Assembly: GCF_000385565.1 (NCBI RefSeq)
Contig: NC_021169.1
Coordinates: 1,284,571 to 1,348,570, forward strand
Source: Archaeoglobus sulfaticallidus PM70-1
GTDB taxonomy: Archaea > Halobacteriota > Archaeoglobi > Archaeoglobales > Archaeoglobaceae
Length of the DNA stretch: 64,000 nt
Reading direction: 5' to 3'
Part shown: one piece after another, positions 7,645 through 16,260 of the stretch
How the letters are laid out: the number at the start of each line of letters is the position of its first letter
Position numbering within the stretch: the first letter of the stretch is position 1
Translations under genes and position numbers: made by a program
The notes under the pieces: generated by a model
What the model saw: the letters and a program-made list of their open reading frames with translations, nothing else
Databases searched by the model: none
What the model was told of the DNA's origin: nothing

Positions 7645-8808
7645 TTAGAACTTCATTGTGAGCAGATTCCTTGCCACGATCAGCTTTTCGATTTCCTTTG
7701 TTCCCTCGTAGATCTCTGTTATCTTGGCATCTCTGTAGAACTCGTTTATCGGGTACTCATCGATGTAACCATAGCCACCATGGAACTGCAGTGCCCAGTC
7801 GCATGTCTCAACTGCAACCTCTCCGGCATACCACTTGGCCATCGAGGATAACATTGGGTCTGGCTTTCCTTTTTCGATCATAACGGCTGCCGCTCTGTAG
7901 GTAAGGGTTCTCGCAGCCTCTATCTTCGTTGCCAGTTCGGCGAGTTTGAACTGTATGAACTGGAAGTTGGATATAGGCACACCAAAGGCCTTTCTCTGCT
8001 TTACATACTCTACTGCAAGCTTTAAAGCCCCCTTGGCAATTCCAACTCCCTGAGCTGCAACCCACACCCTCGATCTGTCGAAGAACTCCATCATGTAGTA
8101 GAATCCTTTGCCCTCCTCTCCAACGAGGTTGCTCTTCGGAACCCTTACATTGCTGAGGCTGATCTCGGCCGTGTCGCTTGCCCTTATTCCGAGCTTGCCC
8201 CTTATCTTCGTTGCCTTGTAACCCTCTCTGTTCGTTTCGACAATGAAGTATGACATGGCCTTATGCCTTTCCTTCCAGTCAACCTCTCTCGTTTTTGCCG
8301 TCACGAGAATAAAATCAGCTACGGTTCCGTTTGTTATGAACTGCTTCGTTCCGTTTATGACCCACTCATCCCCATCGAGAACTGCTCTGGTTTTTATGCT
8401 TGCTGAATCGCTTCCACAGTCTGGTTCAGTATTGGCCATACCCATTATAGCATCTCCACTGCAGAGCTTCGGAATCCACTCTTCCTTCTGCTCCTCACTT
8501 CCATGATACAGCAGAATCTCCACACCGAATATTGGAGTTAAACAAGCCAGAGCCAGTCCAGGATTTACTGCAGAGAACTCCTCCATCACTATCATCTGCT
8601 CTATCGGCCCGTAACCTCCACCGCCATATTCTTCCGGCAGGCTTACGGCATGAAAACCGAGCTTTGCGCATTTCTTGACCAGCTCTCTTGGATATTTCTC
8701 CTCTCTGTCACACTCCTGAGCGAGTTCTATGGTAAATTCCTTCTCAGCAAACTCCCTTGCGGCCCTTCTGATGTCTTCCTGCTCCTCAGTAAAAGTAAAA
8801 TCCACCAT
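7645..8808 (-). CDS. Acyl-CoA dehydrogenase
   Basis: A full-length 387-residue acyl-CoA dehydrogenase. It oxidises acyl-CoA to trans-2-enoyl-CoA with FAD and hands electrons to ETF. Visible features are the N-terminal helical domain, MANTEPDCGSDSASIKTRA for flavin and substrate contact, FITNGTVADFILVTA, and the C-terminal helical domain with QRKAFGVPISNFQFIQFKLA, QFHGGYGYIDEYP and IYEGTKEIEKLIVAR; the glutamate in YEGT is at the usual catalytic base position. It is divergent from the thiolase operon at 9037, which encodes the following steps. Its chain-length preference cannot be read from sequence. Confidence 0.95.
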   Translation of the reverse strand: MVDFTFTEEQEDIRRAAREFAEKEFTIELAQECDREEKYPRELVKKCAKLGFHAVSLPEEYGGGGYGPIEQMIVMEEFSAVNPGLALACLTPIFGVEILLYHGSEEQKEEWIPKLCSGDAIMGMANTEPDCGSDSASIKTRAVLDGDEWVINGTKQFITNGTVADFILVTAKTREVDWKERHKAMSYFIVETNREGYKATKIRGKLGIRASDTAEISLSNVRVPKSNLVGEEGKGFYYMMEFFDRSRVWVAAQGVGIAKGALKLAVEYVKQRKAFGVPISNFQFIQFKLAELATKIEAARTLTYRAAAVMIEKGKPDPMLSSMAKWYAGEVAVETCDWALQFHGGYGYIDEYPINEFYRDAKITEIYEGTKEIEKLIVARNLLTMKF

Positions 8809-8837
8809 TTCAAACCACCACTACCGATTTGGATATA

Positions 8838-8850
8838 ACAGTATAAAATT
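8838..8850 (-). promoter_or_regulatory. TATA box for the acyl-CoA dehydrogenase
   Basis: On the minus strand AATTTTATACTG lies about 30-35 bases before the start codon at 8808, a suitable position for an archaeal promoter. Confidence 0.45.
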
Positions 8851-8889
8851 CTTTTGTATTAAATAATATTCCCTGTTCTGCCGATCCTA

Positions 8890-8910
8890 AAAAGAAAAGT
8901 TTATATACTC
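8890..8910 (+). promoter_or_regulatory. Upstream promoter for the thiolase operon
   Basis: AGAAAAGTTTATATACTC combines a purine-rich BRE with a strong TATA box. It lies about 130 bases before the thiolase start, so it would give a long leader or act as a second promoter. Confidence 0.4.
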
Positions 8911-9002
8911 TCAATCTCAAAACGATTAAAAATAATTACGAATTTCGGGAGATATAATTTTTTCTAGATCCCAATCGCTTAACTGAAACATGTAAAACGA
9001 GA

Positions 9003-9016
9003 AAGACTTATATAAC
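9003..9016 (+). promoter_or_regulatory. Proximal promoter of the thiolase operon (probably leaderless)
   Basis: AAGACTTATATAAC has a BRE-like purine run and a TATA box centred near 9012. An archaeal start site about 25 bases further on would fall at the ATG at 9037, so the transcript is probably leaderless from that codon. Confidence 0.5.
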
Positions 9017-9036
9017 GAAAAATAAGTATGAAGCAT

Positions 9037-10224
9037 ATGTCAGAAAATGTGGCTGTTATAGGTGTTGGGCATTCTAAGTTTGGTTCAAGAAAAGATGTGA
9101 ACATACCAGAACTTGCCTGGGAATCAATAAAACCAGCTCTTGATAGCGCTAATATCGAACAGAAGGACATCGATTTCTTTGTTGTTGGAAACGCTGGCGT
9201 ATGGAGCAGTGAGGCTGCAATTCCAGCTCTCATGGCAGAATATGCCGACCTGGCACCAAAAGGTTCAATGAGGGTTGAGGCTGCATGTGCAACCGGTAAT
9301 GCTGCAATAAGGGTAGGTTATCAGGCTATAAAGAGCGGTGAAGCTGATGTTGTACTCGTGCTTGGAATTGAGAAGATGCAGGAGTCTCCAAATCCGACAG
9401 TTATCGAGCTGATTGGAAGGTTCGGTAGCTACTTCTGGGAATTTGAGAACTTCGGACTCACATTTCCCGGATACTATGCCCTTCACGGTACCGCATACAT
9501 GATGAAGTATGGAGCTACTGAGGAGGATTACGCGAGGGTTGCTGTTAAGAACCACTACTATGGCGCGAAGAACCCATACGCGCAGTTTCAGAAGGAGGTT
9601 ACGATTGAGAAGGTTATGGAGCCCAAGTATGTTGCCTGGCCGTTCAAGCTCTTTGACTGCTCACCAATAACTGATGGCAGTGCCTGTGTCATACTCGCGA
9701 GCGAGGAGTTCGCCAAGGATGTTGAGGACAAGATCTGGATCCACAGCCAGGGAGTTGGTACCGGGACTGCTAACCTGAGCAGGAGGAGCGACTTCACATC
9801 GCTTGAGTCCGCCAGGTATGCTGCAGAGCTTGCCTACAAGAGGGCTGGAATCGACATGGATGCTCCGTACAAGTACCTCGATGGAGCAAATGTTCACGAC
9901 TGCTTTACAGCTCCAGAAATCATAGCCTACGAAGACCTGAGGTTTGCCAAGAGGGGAGAGGGTGTTCAGCTTATAAGGGATGAGCAGACATACATTGGAG
10001 GTAGAATTCCTGTTAATGTTGATGGTGGTCTGAAAGCCAAGGGACACCCGATTGGTGCTACTGGCGTTAGTCAGGCTGTCGAGGCATACAAGCAGTTGCT
10101 GAGCAAGGCAGAGCCCGGCAGACAGGCAGAGATCAAGCACGGCAGGTGGCTGGCACATAATGTTGGTGGAACAGGACACTACTCGTATGTAACGATTTAC
10201 GGACTTGAGAAGTTGAAGAAGTAG
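9037..10224 (+). CDS. Thiolase (acetyl-CoA C-acyltransferase, archaeal SCP2-like type)
   Basis: About 395 residues of the archaeal SCP2-type thiolase family, which cleaves 3-ketoacyl-CoA with CoA or runs the reverse condensation. The nucleophilic cysteine is in VEAACATGNAAI (near residue 84), the histidine in AKGHPIGATG near 340, and the C-terminal motif is HNVGGTGHYSY, which has histidine where degradative thiolases have their second cysteine. An in-frame ATG at 9028 exists, but the TATA box spacing favours 9037. The following gene is a DUF35 partner, which binds such thiolases and channels substrate, and then come the other beta-oxidation genes, so a fatty-acid breakdown role is likely. Confidence 0.92.
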   Translation: MSENVAVIGVGHSKFGSRKDVNIPELAWESIKPALDSANIEQKDIDFFVVGNAGVWSSEAAIPALMAEYADLAPKGSMRVEAACATGNAAIRVGYQAIKSGEADVVLVLGIEKMQESPNPTVIELIGRFGSYFWEFENFGLTFPGYYALHGTAYMMKYGATEEDYARVAVKNHYYGAKNPYAQFQKEVTIEKVMEPKYVAWPFKLFDCSPITDGSACVILASEEFAKDVEDKIWIHSQGVGTGTANLSRRSDFTSLESARYAAELAYKRAGIDMDAPYKYLDGANVHDCFTAPEIIAYEDLRFAKRGEGVQLIRDEQTYIGGRIPVNVDGGLKAKGHPIGATGVSQAVEAYKQLLSKAEPGRQAEIKHGRWLAHNVGGTGHYSYVTIYGLEKLKK

Positions 10225-10235
10225 AGGTGAGAGAA

Positions 10236-10727
10236 ATGGATGAGAAATTGGAGAACCATATTGAGCAGTACGGATTCCCGATAGTCCCAGATGAGAAGAG
10301 CGGGGCTCTCCAGTGGATCGATATGAGAGAGCTCAGGGTTAAGTTCATCATATCGGTGGAAAAAATAAAGCCGTTCTTCGAGGGTCTGAAGGAGGGCAAG
10401 CTCCTTGCAACAAAATGCAAGAAGTGTGGGAGGCTATTCTTCCCACCTCAGAAGGACTGTCCATCCTGCAGGACGGATGAGATGGACTGGGTTGAACTCT
10501 CCAAGGAAGGACAGCTTGAAACGCTTACAGTGCTGTTTGTGAGACCCCCGTCATTCGCGAACTACGATCCATACACTGTTGCAATAGCCAAGCTTGATGA
10601 TGGACCGAGAATAACGGCCTGGCTTAAAGGAGACCCAACCAAAGCAAGGCCGGGCATGAAGGTAAGGGTGGAGGTCTCAAAGAGGAAGGAAGGCTACTAC
10701 ATGTATGAGCTCGTGCCGGTAGAATAA
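10236..10727 (+). CDS. DUF35 zinc-ribbon/OB-fold partner of thiolase
   Basis: 163 residues with an N-terminal helix region, a rubredoxin-like zinc ribbon (CKKCGRLFFPPQKDCPSC, around residues 64-81) and an OB-fold (LETLTVLFVRPPSFANYDPY and on). DUF35 proteins bind CoA through the OB-fold and form complexes with thiolases, as in the archaeal thiolase/HMG-CoA synthase complex. The GAGGTGAG ribosome site at about 10225-10231 points to the ATG at 10236, not an earlier GTG at 10227. It starts 11 bases after the thiolase stop and is followed by a T-rich terminator. Confidence 0.9.
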   Translation: MDEKLENHIEQYGFPIVPDEKSGALQWIDMRELRVKFIISVEKIKPFFEGLKEGKLLATKCKKCGRLFFPPQKDCPSCRTDEMDWVELSKEGQLETLTVLFVRPPSFANYDPYTVAIAKLDDGPRITAWLKGDPTKARPGMKVRVEVSKRKEGYYMYELVPVE

Positions 10728-10748
10728 TCTTTTTATTTTTATTTTGTA
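10727..10748 (+). terminator. T-rich terminator after thiolase-DUF35
   Basis: ATCTTTTTATTTTTATTTTG directly follows the DUF35 gene stop. It may end transcription only partly, since the next gene has the same direction. Confidence 0.5.
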
Positions 10749-10771
10749 TGTTCTAAAAAGGAGGTGTTGTT

Positions 10772-12733
10772 ATGAAGAAGATTGCTGTTCTGGGTGCTGG
10801 AGCGATGGGGCATGGTATTGCGTATGTGAGTGCCCTCGCTGGATATGATGTGTGGGTTAGGGACATCGATCAGAAGTTCCTAGATAAAGCCCTGGAGAAT
10901 ATCAAGAAAATGCTCGAAAAGGCTGTAGCAAAGGGAAAGATGAAGGAAGAGAAGGCAAAGGAAGTACTTGACAGACTACATTTCACTCTCGACATGAAGG
11001 AGGCTATTGAGGGAGCTGAGCTTGTTATCGAGGCTGTTCCAGAGATTATGGATCTGAAAAAGAAGGTTTTTGAGGAGGTGCAGAAGTACGCCTCTCCAGA
11101 ATGCTACTTCGCAACCAACACTTCCGGCCTGAGCATAACCGAGATAGCCAATATCACCGACAGGCCGGAGAAGTTCATGGGACTTCACTTCTTCAACCCG
11201 GTTCCGATAATGCAGCTTGTTGAAGTCATCAAGGGTGAAAAAACGGCTGATTCAACAATAGAGTATGGTGTCAACTTCGTAAAGAGCATTGGTAAAACAC
11301 CGGTTGTTGTCAAGAAGGATGTTGAGGGATTCATAGTTAACAGATGCCTCGTGCCATATCTCGCTCTTGCCATAGACGATGTGGGCAGAGGTGTTGCAAC
11401 GAAGGAAGAAATTGATGCCACGATGAAGTACAAGTACGCATTCCCGATGGGTCCAATCGAGCTTGGAGACTTCGTGGGACTGGATATCCTGTACTATGGT
11501 GGTGAGCAGTGGAGTCTCGTTCCAAATGCTGATATCCTGAAGGAGAAGATCGAGAAGAAAGAGCTTGGAATGAAGACCGGAAGGGGATTCTATGACTGGA
11601 GCAAGGGAAGACCAGAGATTCCGAAGGAGCTGGCTGGAAAGTACGATGCACTGAGGCTCATAGCCCCAATGGTCAACATAGCCTCTGGTCTGATCGAGAT
11701 GGGAGTTGCCAGCGCTGAAGAAATCGATCTGGCAATGAAGCTCGGAACAAACATGCCGAAGGGCCCGTGTGAGCTTGGAGATGAGATTGGGCTGGATGTT
11801 ATCCTCAAGAAGCTCGAAGAGCTTTACGAGGAGAAGAAACTGGATGTCCTCAAGCCAACTGAGCTGCTGAAGAAGATGGTCGCTGAGGGCAAGCTCGGAA
11901 AGAAGAGCGGAGAGGGATTCTACAGCTACAAGGCTGGGGAGGTCACATTCAAGAACATTATCGTCGAGAAGGATGACAAGATTGCAAAGATCATACTCAA
12001 CAGACCCCACAGGCTGAACGCCCTGTCATTCGAGCTACTCGATGAGCTTGAGATGGCTCTTAAGCAGCTTGCAAAGGATGAGTCAAGAGTCCTGATCATC
12101 ACCGGCTCAGGAGACAAGGCATTCTCCGCAGGATTCGATCTGCAGGAAGCTCTTGCGGATCCGTCAACACTGAGGCCAGCAAACTCCGCAATGGTTGCTG
12201 CGAGAGGTCAGGAAGTGTTCACCCTGATTGAGAGGTTCCCCAAGCCTGTCATAGCAGCAATAAACGGTTATGCCTTCGGCGGTGGATGTGAGCTCACGCT
12301 CGCATGCGATTTCAGGATAATGTCAAAGGCTGGAAAGATCGGGCTTACCGAGACGGCCATAGGCCTGATACCCGGATGGGGTGGCACACAGAGGATGGCA
12401 AAGCTTATCGGGCTTGCCAAGGCAAAGGAGCTGATATTCCTTGCCAAGAGGCTGACTGCAGATGAGGCTGAGGCAATAGGGCTTGTCAACAAGGCAGTAG
12501 ATCCGGATAAGTTCTGGGATGAGGTTATGGCCCTGGCAAACGCCCTTGCAGAGATGCCACCTATATCGCTCAGAGTCGCGAAGTACGCGATAAACTACGG
12601 ATACGAGCTACCGGTTGAGGTTGGACAGGCAATTGAGGCAGCTTACTTCGGAATTGCAACCTCCACAGAGGATGTTATGGAGGGTGTCAGGGCCTTCTTT
12701 GAGAGGAGGAAGCCCGAGTTCAAGGGAAGGTAA
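10772..12733 (+). CDS. 3-hydroxyacyl-CoA dehydrogenase / enoyl-CoA hydratase fusion
   Basis: A 653-residue bifunctional protein doing the two middle steps of beta-oxidation: hydration of enoyl-CoA, then NAD-dependent oxidation of 3-hydroxyacyl-CoA. The N-terminal part has the Rossmann motif VLGAGAMGHGIAY and the catalytic-histidine segment GLHFFNPVPIMQLVEV, followed by two dehydrogenase C-terminal domains, each containing KTGRGFYDW- or KKSGEGFYSY-like ends. The crotonase domain starts near residue 395 (NRPHRLNALSFELL) and has AFSAGFDLQEAL and the two catalytic glutamates in FGGGCELTLACD and LTETAIGLIPGWGG. This domain order, dehydrogenase first, is the usual archaeal one and the reverse of bacterial FadB. 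A ribosome site AAAGGAGGTG precedes the ATG. Confidence 0.95.
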   Translation: MKKIAVLGAGAMGHGIAYVSALAGYDVWVRDIDQKFLDKALENIKKMLEKAVAKGKMKEEKAKEVLDRLHFTLDMKEAIEGAELVIEAVPEIMDLKKKVFEEVQKYASPECYFATNTSGLSITEIANITDRPEKFMGLHFFNPVPIMQLVEVIKGEKTADSTIEYGVNFVKSIGKTPVVVKKDVEGFIVNRCLVPYLALAIDDVGRGVATKEEIDATMKYKYAFPMGPIELGDFVGLDILYYGGEQWSLVPNADILKEKIEKKELGMKTGRGFYDWSKGRPEIPKELAGKYDALRLIAPMVNIASGLIEMGVASAEEIDLAMKLGTNMPKGPCELGDEIGLDVILKKLEELYEEKKLDVLKPTELLKKMVAEGKLGKKSGEGFYSYKAGEVTFKNIIVEKDDKIAKIILNRPHRLNALSFELLDELEMALKQLAKDESRVLIITGSGDKAFSAGFDLQEALADPSTLRPANSAMVAARGQEVFTLIERFPKPVIAAINGYAFGGGCELTLACDFRIMSKAGKIGLTETAIGLIPGWGGTQRMAKLIGLAKAKELIFLAKRLTADEAEAIGLVNKAVDPDKFWDEVMALANALAEMPPISLRVAKYAINYGYELPVEVGQAIEAAYFGIATSTEDVMEGVRAFFERRKPEFKGR

Positions 12734-12793
12734 ACAGAAAAATAAACAAAATTTTTTAAATTTTTGTTACAAGCCTTGCGTGGAGGTGAGAAA

Positions 12794-13537
12794 TTGAACA
12801 TCATTGTTCTTGCGAAACATGCTCCGGATCCTGAAAGTGAGATTAGGGTAAGCGACGATGGTAAGGGTGTGGATCAGAGAGGTCTTGTGTACGACATAAA
12901 CGACTGGGATAGATATGCTGTGGAGGAGGCAATCCAGATAAAGGAGAAGGTTGGTGGAGAGGTACTCGTTGTTGGTGTTGGGAGCAAGTGCGAAGACACC
13001 CTCAGGAAGTGCCTTGCAATGGGTGCTGACAGAGCAATAAAGGTGCCCTACGATACATCAATGGATGCCTATCAGACCGCAGAGCTCATAAAGGAGGCAA
13101 TCAAGGACGAGAAGTTCGATCTCATAATGGCTGGTTATCAGTCTCAGGATCTGAACAACGCTCTTGTCGGTGCTCTCCTTGCCGGTATGCTAGATCTACC
13201 ATACGCAACAGGAGTCACAGCCTTGGAAGTGGAGGATGGATCGATCAAGGTTAAAAGAGAGCTTGAGGGTGGATATGGTGAGGAGGTTGTTCTCCCATTG
13301 CCATGCCTGGTTACTGTGCAGAGTGGAATCAACGAGCCCAGATATGTTTCGATCATGGGTATAAAGAGAGCAAAGTCAAAGGAGATGAAGGAGGTTGCAC
13401 TTGAGCCAACGCTCTCAACACTGGAGATCGAGAAGGTCTATCTGCCACCAGTCAAGAAGGCTGAGATGATTGAGGGTGCTCCTGAAGAGGTTGCCAAGAA
13501 GCTTATTGAGATTCTCAAGGAGAGGGGGTTGATATGA
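12794..13537 (+). CDS. etfB: Electron transfer flavoprotein, beta subunit
   Basis: About 247 residues of EtfB, the smaller subunit of the soluble carrier that takes electrons from acyl-CoA dehydrogenases. It opens MNIIVLAKHAPDPESEIRV and has the AMP-binding-type motif region CLAMGADRAIKV and AGYQSQDLNNALVGALLAGML, ending PRYVSIMGIKRAKSK in the family's conserved loop. A GGAGGTGAG site lies 3-4 bases before a TTG at 12794, which gives the normal EtfB N-terminus; the in-frame ATG at 12764 would add ten residues unlike the family. The next gene overlaps by four bases, so EtfB and EtfA are made together. Confidence 0.93.
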   Translation: MNIIVLAKHAPDPESEIRVSDDGKGVDQRGLVYDINDWDRYAVEEAIQIKEKVGGEVLVVGVGSKCEDTLRKCLAMGADRAIKVPYDTSMDAYQTAELIKEAIKDEKFDLIMAGYQSQDLNNALVGALLAGMLDLPYATGVTALEVEDGSIKVKRELEGGYGEEVVLPLPCLVTVQSGINEPRYVSIMGIKRAKSKEMKEVALEPTLSTLEIEKVYLPPVKKAEMIEGAPEEVAKKLIEILKERGLI

Positions 13538-14490
13538 TGAAGGTTTTCGTTGTTGCCGAGCACAGGATGGGTGAGCTTAACCCCGTCAGCATCGAGCTGC
13601 TGAACCTTGCCAACGCGATAAAGAAGGATTCAAGCGTTGCGGTAGTACTTGGAAAGGATGTTAAGGGCTTTGCAGATGAGCTCGCCAAGTTTGCCGACAA
13701 GGTTTACATGGTTCAGGATGACTCCCTCGAAAACTACAACCCGGAAACATATACGGATGTTCTGATGCAGATTTTCGCTAAAGAGAAGCCAGATGTCGTT
13801 CTGCTCCCGAACACATCATTCGGTATAGACCTTGGACCATACCTTGCGGCAAAGCTGAACGCCCCAATAGCTACGGATGTCGTTGCGGTTGATGCATCAG
13901 ATGGTCTGAAGGTATCAAAGTACTTCTTCCAGGGCAAGCTGATGACCGACCTCAAGCTGAAAGAGGCCGACACATATGTTCTCACAGTAAGACAGGGAGT
14001 ATTCAAGGAGGGCGAGGAGGTTAATGGAGCTGTTGAGGAGCTTGACATCAAGCCGTCGAAGCCAGCCAGAAGGCAGTTCGTCCAGTACATCGAGCCAGAG
14101 GTTGGTGAGGTCGACATCACACAGGCTGATATAGTTGTTACCGTTGGTAGAGGAATTGAGGATGCTTCGAACATAGAACTTGCAGAGCAGCTTGCTGAAA
14201 TGCTTGGCGGTGTTGTTGCAGGCAGCAGACCGGTTATCGACAACGGATGGCTGCCAAAGGACAGGCAGATTGGTATTTCAGGAAAGACCGTTAAGCCAAA
14301 GCTCTATCTCGGACTTGCCGTAAGCGGTGCATTCCAGCATGTAATGGGTATGAAGGACAGCGAGCTCATCATCGCAATAAACAAAGATCCGGAAGCTCCG
14401 ATATTCGGAGTTGCCCAGTACGGAATAGTTGGAGATATCTTTGAGGTTGTTCCAGCACTGATCGAAGAGCTTGAGAAGATAAAGGGATAA
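13534..14490 (+). CDS. etfA: Electron transfer flavoprotein, alpha subunit
   Basis: 318 residues of EtfA, which holds the redox-active FAD. The N-terminal half resembles EtfB (MMKVFVVAEHRMGELNPVS). The C-terminal FAD domain is clear: VTVGRGIEDASN, then GSRPVIDNGWLPKDRQIGISGKTV and the signature PKLYLGLAVSGAFQHVMGM, then INKDPEAPIFGVAQYGIVGD. ATGATGA at 13534 overlaps the etfB stop. It completes the local beta-oxidation set; the quinone reductase partner is not in the window. A T-rich terminator follows. Confidence 0.94.
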   Translation: MMKVFVVAEHRMGELNPVSIELLNLANAIKKDSSVAVVLGKDVKGFADELAKFADKVYMVQDDSLENYNPETYTDVLMQIFAKEKPDVVLLPNTSFGIDLGPYLAAKLNAPIATDVVAVDASDGLKVSKYFFQGKLMTDLKLKEADTYVLTVRQGVFKEGEEVNGAVEELDIKPSKPARRQFVQYIEPEVGEVDITQADIVVTVGRGIEDASNIELAEQLAEMLGGVVAGSRPVIDNGWLPKDRQIGISGKTVKPKLYLGLAVSGAFQHVMGMKDSELIIAINKDPEAPIFGVAQYGIVGDIFEVVPALIEELEKIKG

Positions 14491-14499
14491 CCAATCTGG

Positions 14500-14525
14500 A
14501 TAACCAATTTTTTATTTTTATTTGT
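14500..14525 (+). terminator. T-rich terminator after etfBA
   Basis: AACCAATTTTTTATTTTTAT follows etfA by about 10 bases and has the T tracts usual for archaeal terminators. Confidence 0.5.
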
Positions 14526-14540
14526 TCTCAGTTCTATTCG

Positions 14541-16013
14541 ATGAGAGTTGCAATAGTAGATGGATATGTCGATGAACCTTCCTGTCTGGGTGTACCCCCA
14601 TACATCTCTCCATATCCCCGATACATCTACGGAATGCTCAGGGCTCTGAAGATAAACCCGCTCTACACGACAATAGATGCCATACGGGAAAACTATAAGC
14701 TGAAAAGATCACTCTACGATTTTGACCTCGTTATAGTTATTGCTGGAATGGTCGTCCCCGGCAAATATCTTGGAGGAAAGCCAGCCAGCCTGAAAGAACT
14801 CATCAACCTGTTCCCGGCAACCCTCAGAAAAATTCTCGTTGGGCCTATAGTCATTGAATTGAGCGACAGGGAGAGAAGGCTGCTCGAGAACTACGAGATA
14901 TTCGGCTTTCCCTTTGAGCATCAGCTTTTCAGATACCTGTCAAGATTTGCCGGGCATGCTGAATCTGCACAGGCCAGAGGCAGGGATTTCGTGAACAGAT
15001 TCGCGATTCTTGGAGCTGAGGTTGTGAAGCAGCATCCGGACTTTCCGAACATAATATGCGAGATTGAAACATACAAGGGATGCTACTGGAGGAAATGCAG
15101 CTTCTGCATAGAGAGGATTCATGGTGAGCCAAACCAGAGGGATCCGATGGCAGTTATAGCTGAAATTGAAGCCCTCTACAACCAGGGCTGCAGGTACTTC
15201 AGGCTCGGAAACCAGACGGACTTCATGAGCTATATGGGAGACTTCAGCCATGAAGTGCCAAGGCCCAATGCGGAAAAGATGTGGAACTTCCATCGCGAGA
15301 TATGGAGGAGATGTCCAAAGATAAGAACCCTCCACATCGACAATGTGAACCCAAAAACGATTTCTGAATGGAGGGAGGAGAGCAGAGAGATAATAAAGTG
15401 CATAACAGTATACCAGACCCCCGGAAATGTTGCGGCGATGGGCCTTGAGAGTGCGGATGAGAGGGTTATCGAGGAGAACAGTTTAGCTGCTCATCCAGAT
15501 GAGGTTCTGGATGCGATAGAATTGATAAACAGATACGGGAAATTCGTTGGCTACAATGGTCTGCCATACTTCCTGCCCGGACTAAACTTCGTTGCAGGAC
15601 TGAAGGGGGAAACCAGGGAAACCTTCGAGAAGAACTACGAGTTTTTAGAGAGCGTTATGGAGAGAGGTTTGCTTTTAAGGAGGATAAACATACGGCAGGT
15701 TAAGATCTATCCAGGAACACAGATGTACGGCTTCGGAGACAGACTCCTGAAAAAACACAAAAAGCATTTCAAGGTTTTCAAGGAGAAAGTCAGAAAGAAC
15801 ATAGACAATACCATGCTCAGAAGAGTGCTACCTAAGGGAAGAAAGCTGACCGATCTGAGGTGTGAGGTTGTTGAGGGCAACATAACCTTCGCCAGACAGC
15901 TGGCAACATACCCAATTCTCGTCGGGATACAGGGCAAATATCCGAGAAACGAGTTTTTAGATGCCAGAGTAGTTGATTATGGTAGAAGGAGCGTAACGGC
16001 AATCAAATGCTGA
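14541..16013 (+). CDS. Radical SAM protein with C-terminal TRAM-like domain (COG1031-like)
   Basis: 490 residues. The N-terminal about 170 residues look like a cobalamin-binding-type Rossmann region without its usual histidine motif. A radical SAM core follows, but its cysteines (C181, C186, C189 in KGCYWRKCSFC) have spacing CX4CX2C, one longer than the common CX3CX2C. Conserved core stretches include RYFRLGNQTDF, then AAMGLESADERVIEENSL and PYFLPGLNFVAGLKGETRETF. The last 50 residues (CEVVEGNITFARQLATYPIL and on) resemble a TRAM RNA-binding domain. Archaeal COG1031-type proteins share this plan; their reaction is not known, and a tRNA or rRNA modification is a guess from the TRAM-like tail. 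It is probably a single-gene unit. Confidence 0.75.
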   Translation: MRVAIVDGYVDEPSCLGVPPYISPYPRYIYGMLRALKINPLYTTIDAIRENYKLKRSLYDFDLVIVIAGMVVPGKYLGGKPASLKELINLFPATLRKILVGPIVIELSDRERRLLENYEIFGFPFEHQLFRYLSRFAGHAESAQARGRDFVNRFAILGAEVVKQHPDFPNIICEIETYKGCYWRKCSFCIERIHGEPNQRDPMAVIAEIEALYNQGCRYFRLGNQTDFMSYMGDFSHEVPRPNAEKMWNFHREIWRRCPKIRTLHIDNVNPKTISEWREESREIIKCITVYQTPGNVAAMGLESADERVIEENSLAAHPDEVLDAIELINRYGKFVGYNGLPYFLPGLNFVAGLKGETRETFEKNYEFLESVMERGLLLRRINIRQVKIYPGTQMYGFGDRLLKKHKKHFKVFKEKVRKNIDNTMLRRVLPKGRKLTDLRCEVVEGNITFARQLATYPILVGIQGKYPRNEFLDARVVDYGRRSVTAIKC

Positions 16014-16260
16014 CCTTTCAGATTTGCAATTTCGGTAATCTAAGCGATGTGTACAGCAAGATTTTTATTAAGAGTCTCCACAGGAAATGAAGGGGTGTTT
16101 TAGAATAAAGCTCATCACTGCAGAATTGACAGAAATTTCATCAAATACGACATTGAAATAAAAATTCTTTAAAAGAAATTTATAGCACATAAATAAATTA
16201 ATAGCTGAAATGGAAAAATTCTTAAAGGCGTATGCAGAAGCAATTCTGGTTGGTGGTTGA
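16014..16260. other. Candidate replication origin region upstream of orc1/cdc6
   Basis: This 247-base AT-rich gap precedes the orc1/cdc6 gene, and archaeal origins very often lie beside that gene. It contains one good origin recognition box (entered separately) and AT-rich runs such as AAATTTATAGCACATAAATAAATT that could serve as an unwinding element or promoter. I could not find a second, inverted box, so this may be only part of an origin. Confidence 0.5.
16075..16100 (+). promoter_or_regulatory. Origin recognition box (ORB) for Orc1/Cdc6
   Basis: TCTCCACAGGAAATGAAGGG followed by GTGTTT matches the archaeal ORB pattern: a TCCA...GGAAA core followed by a G-rich string. It lies about 160 bases before the orc1/cdc6 start and points towards the gene. 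Confidence 0.65.

Noticed and set aside
10976-12010. Long minus-strand frames opposite the hydroxyacyl-CoA dehydrogenase fusion
   Set aside because: They are mirror frames of a clear 653-residue gene and have no domain content.
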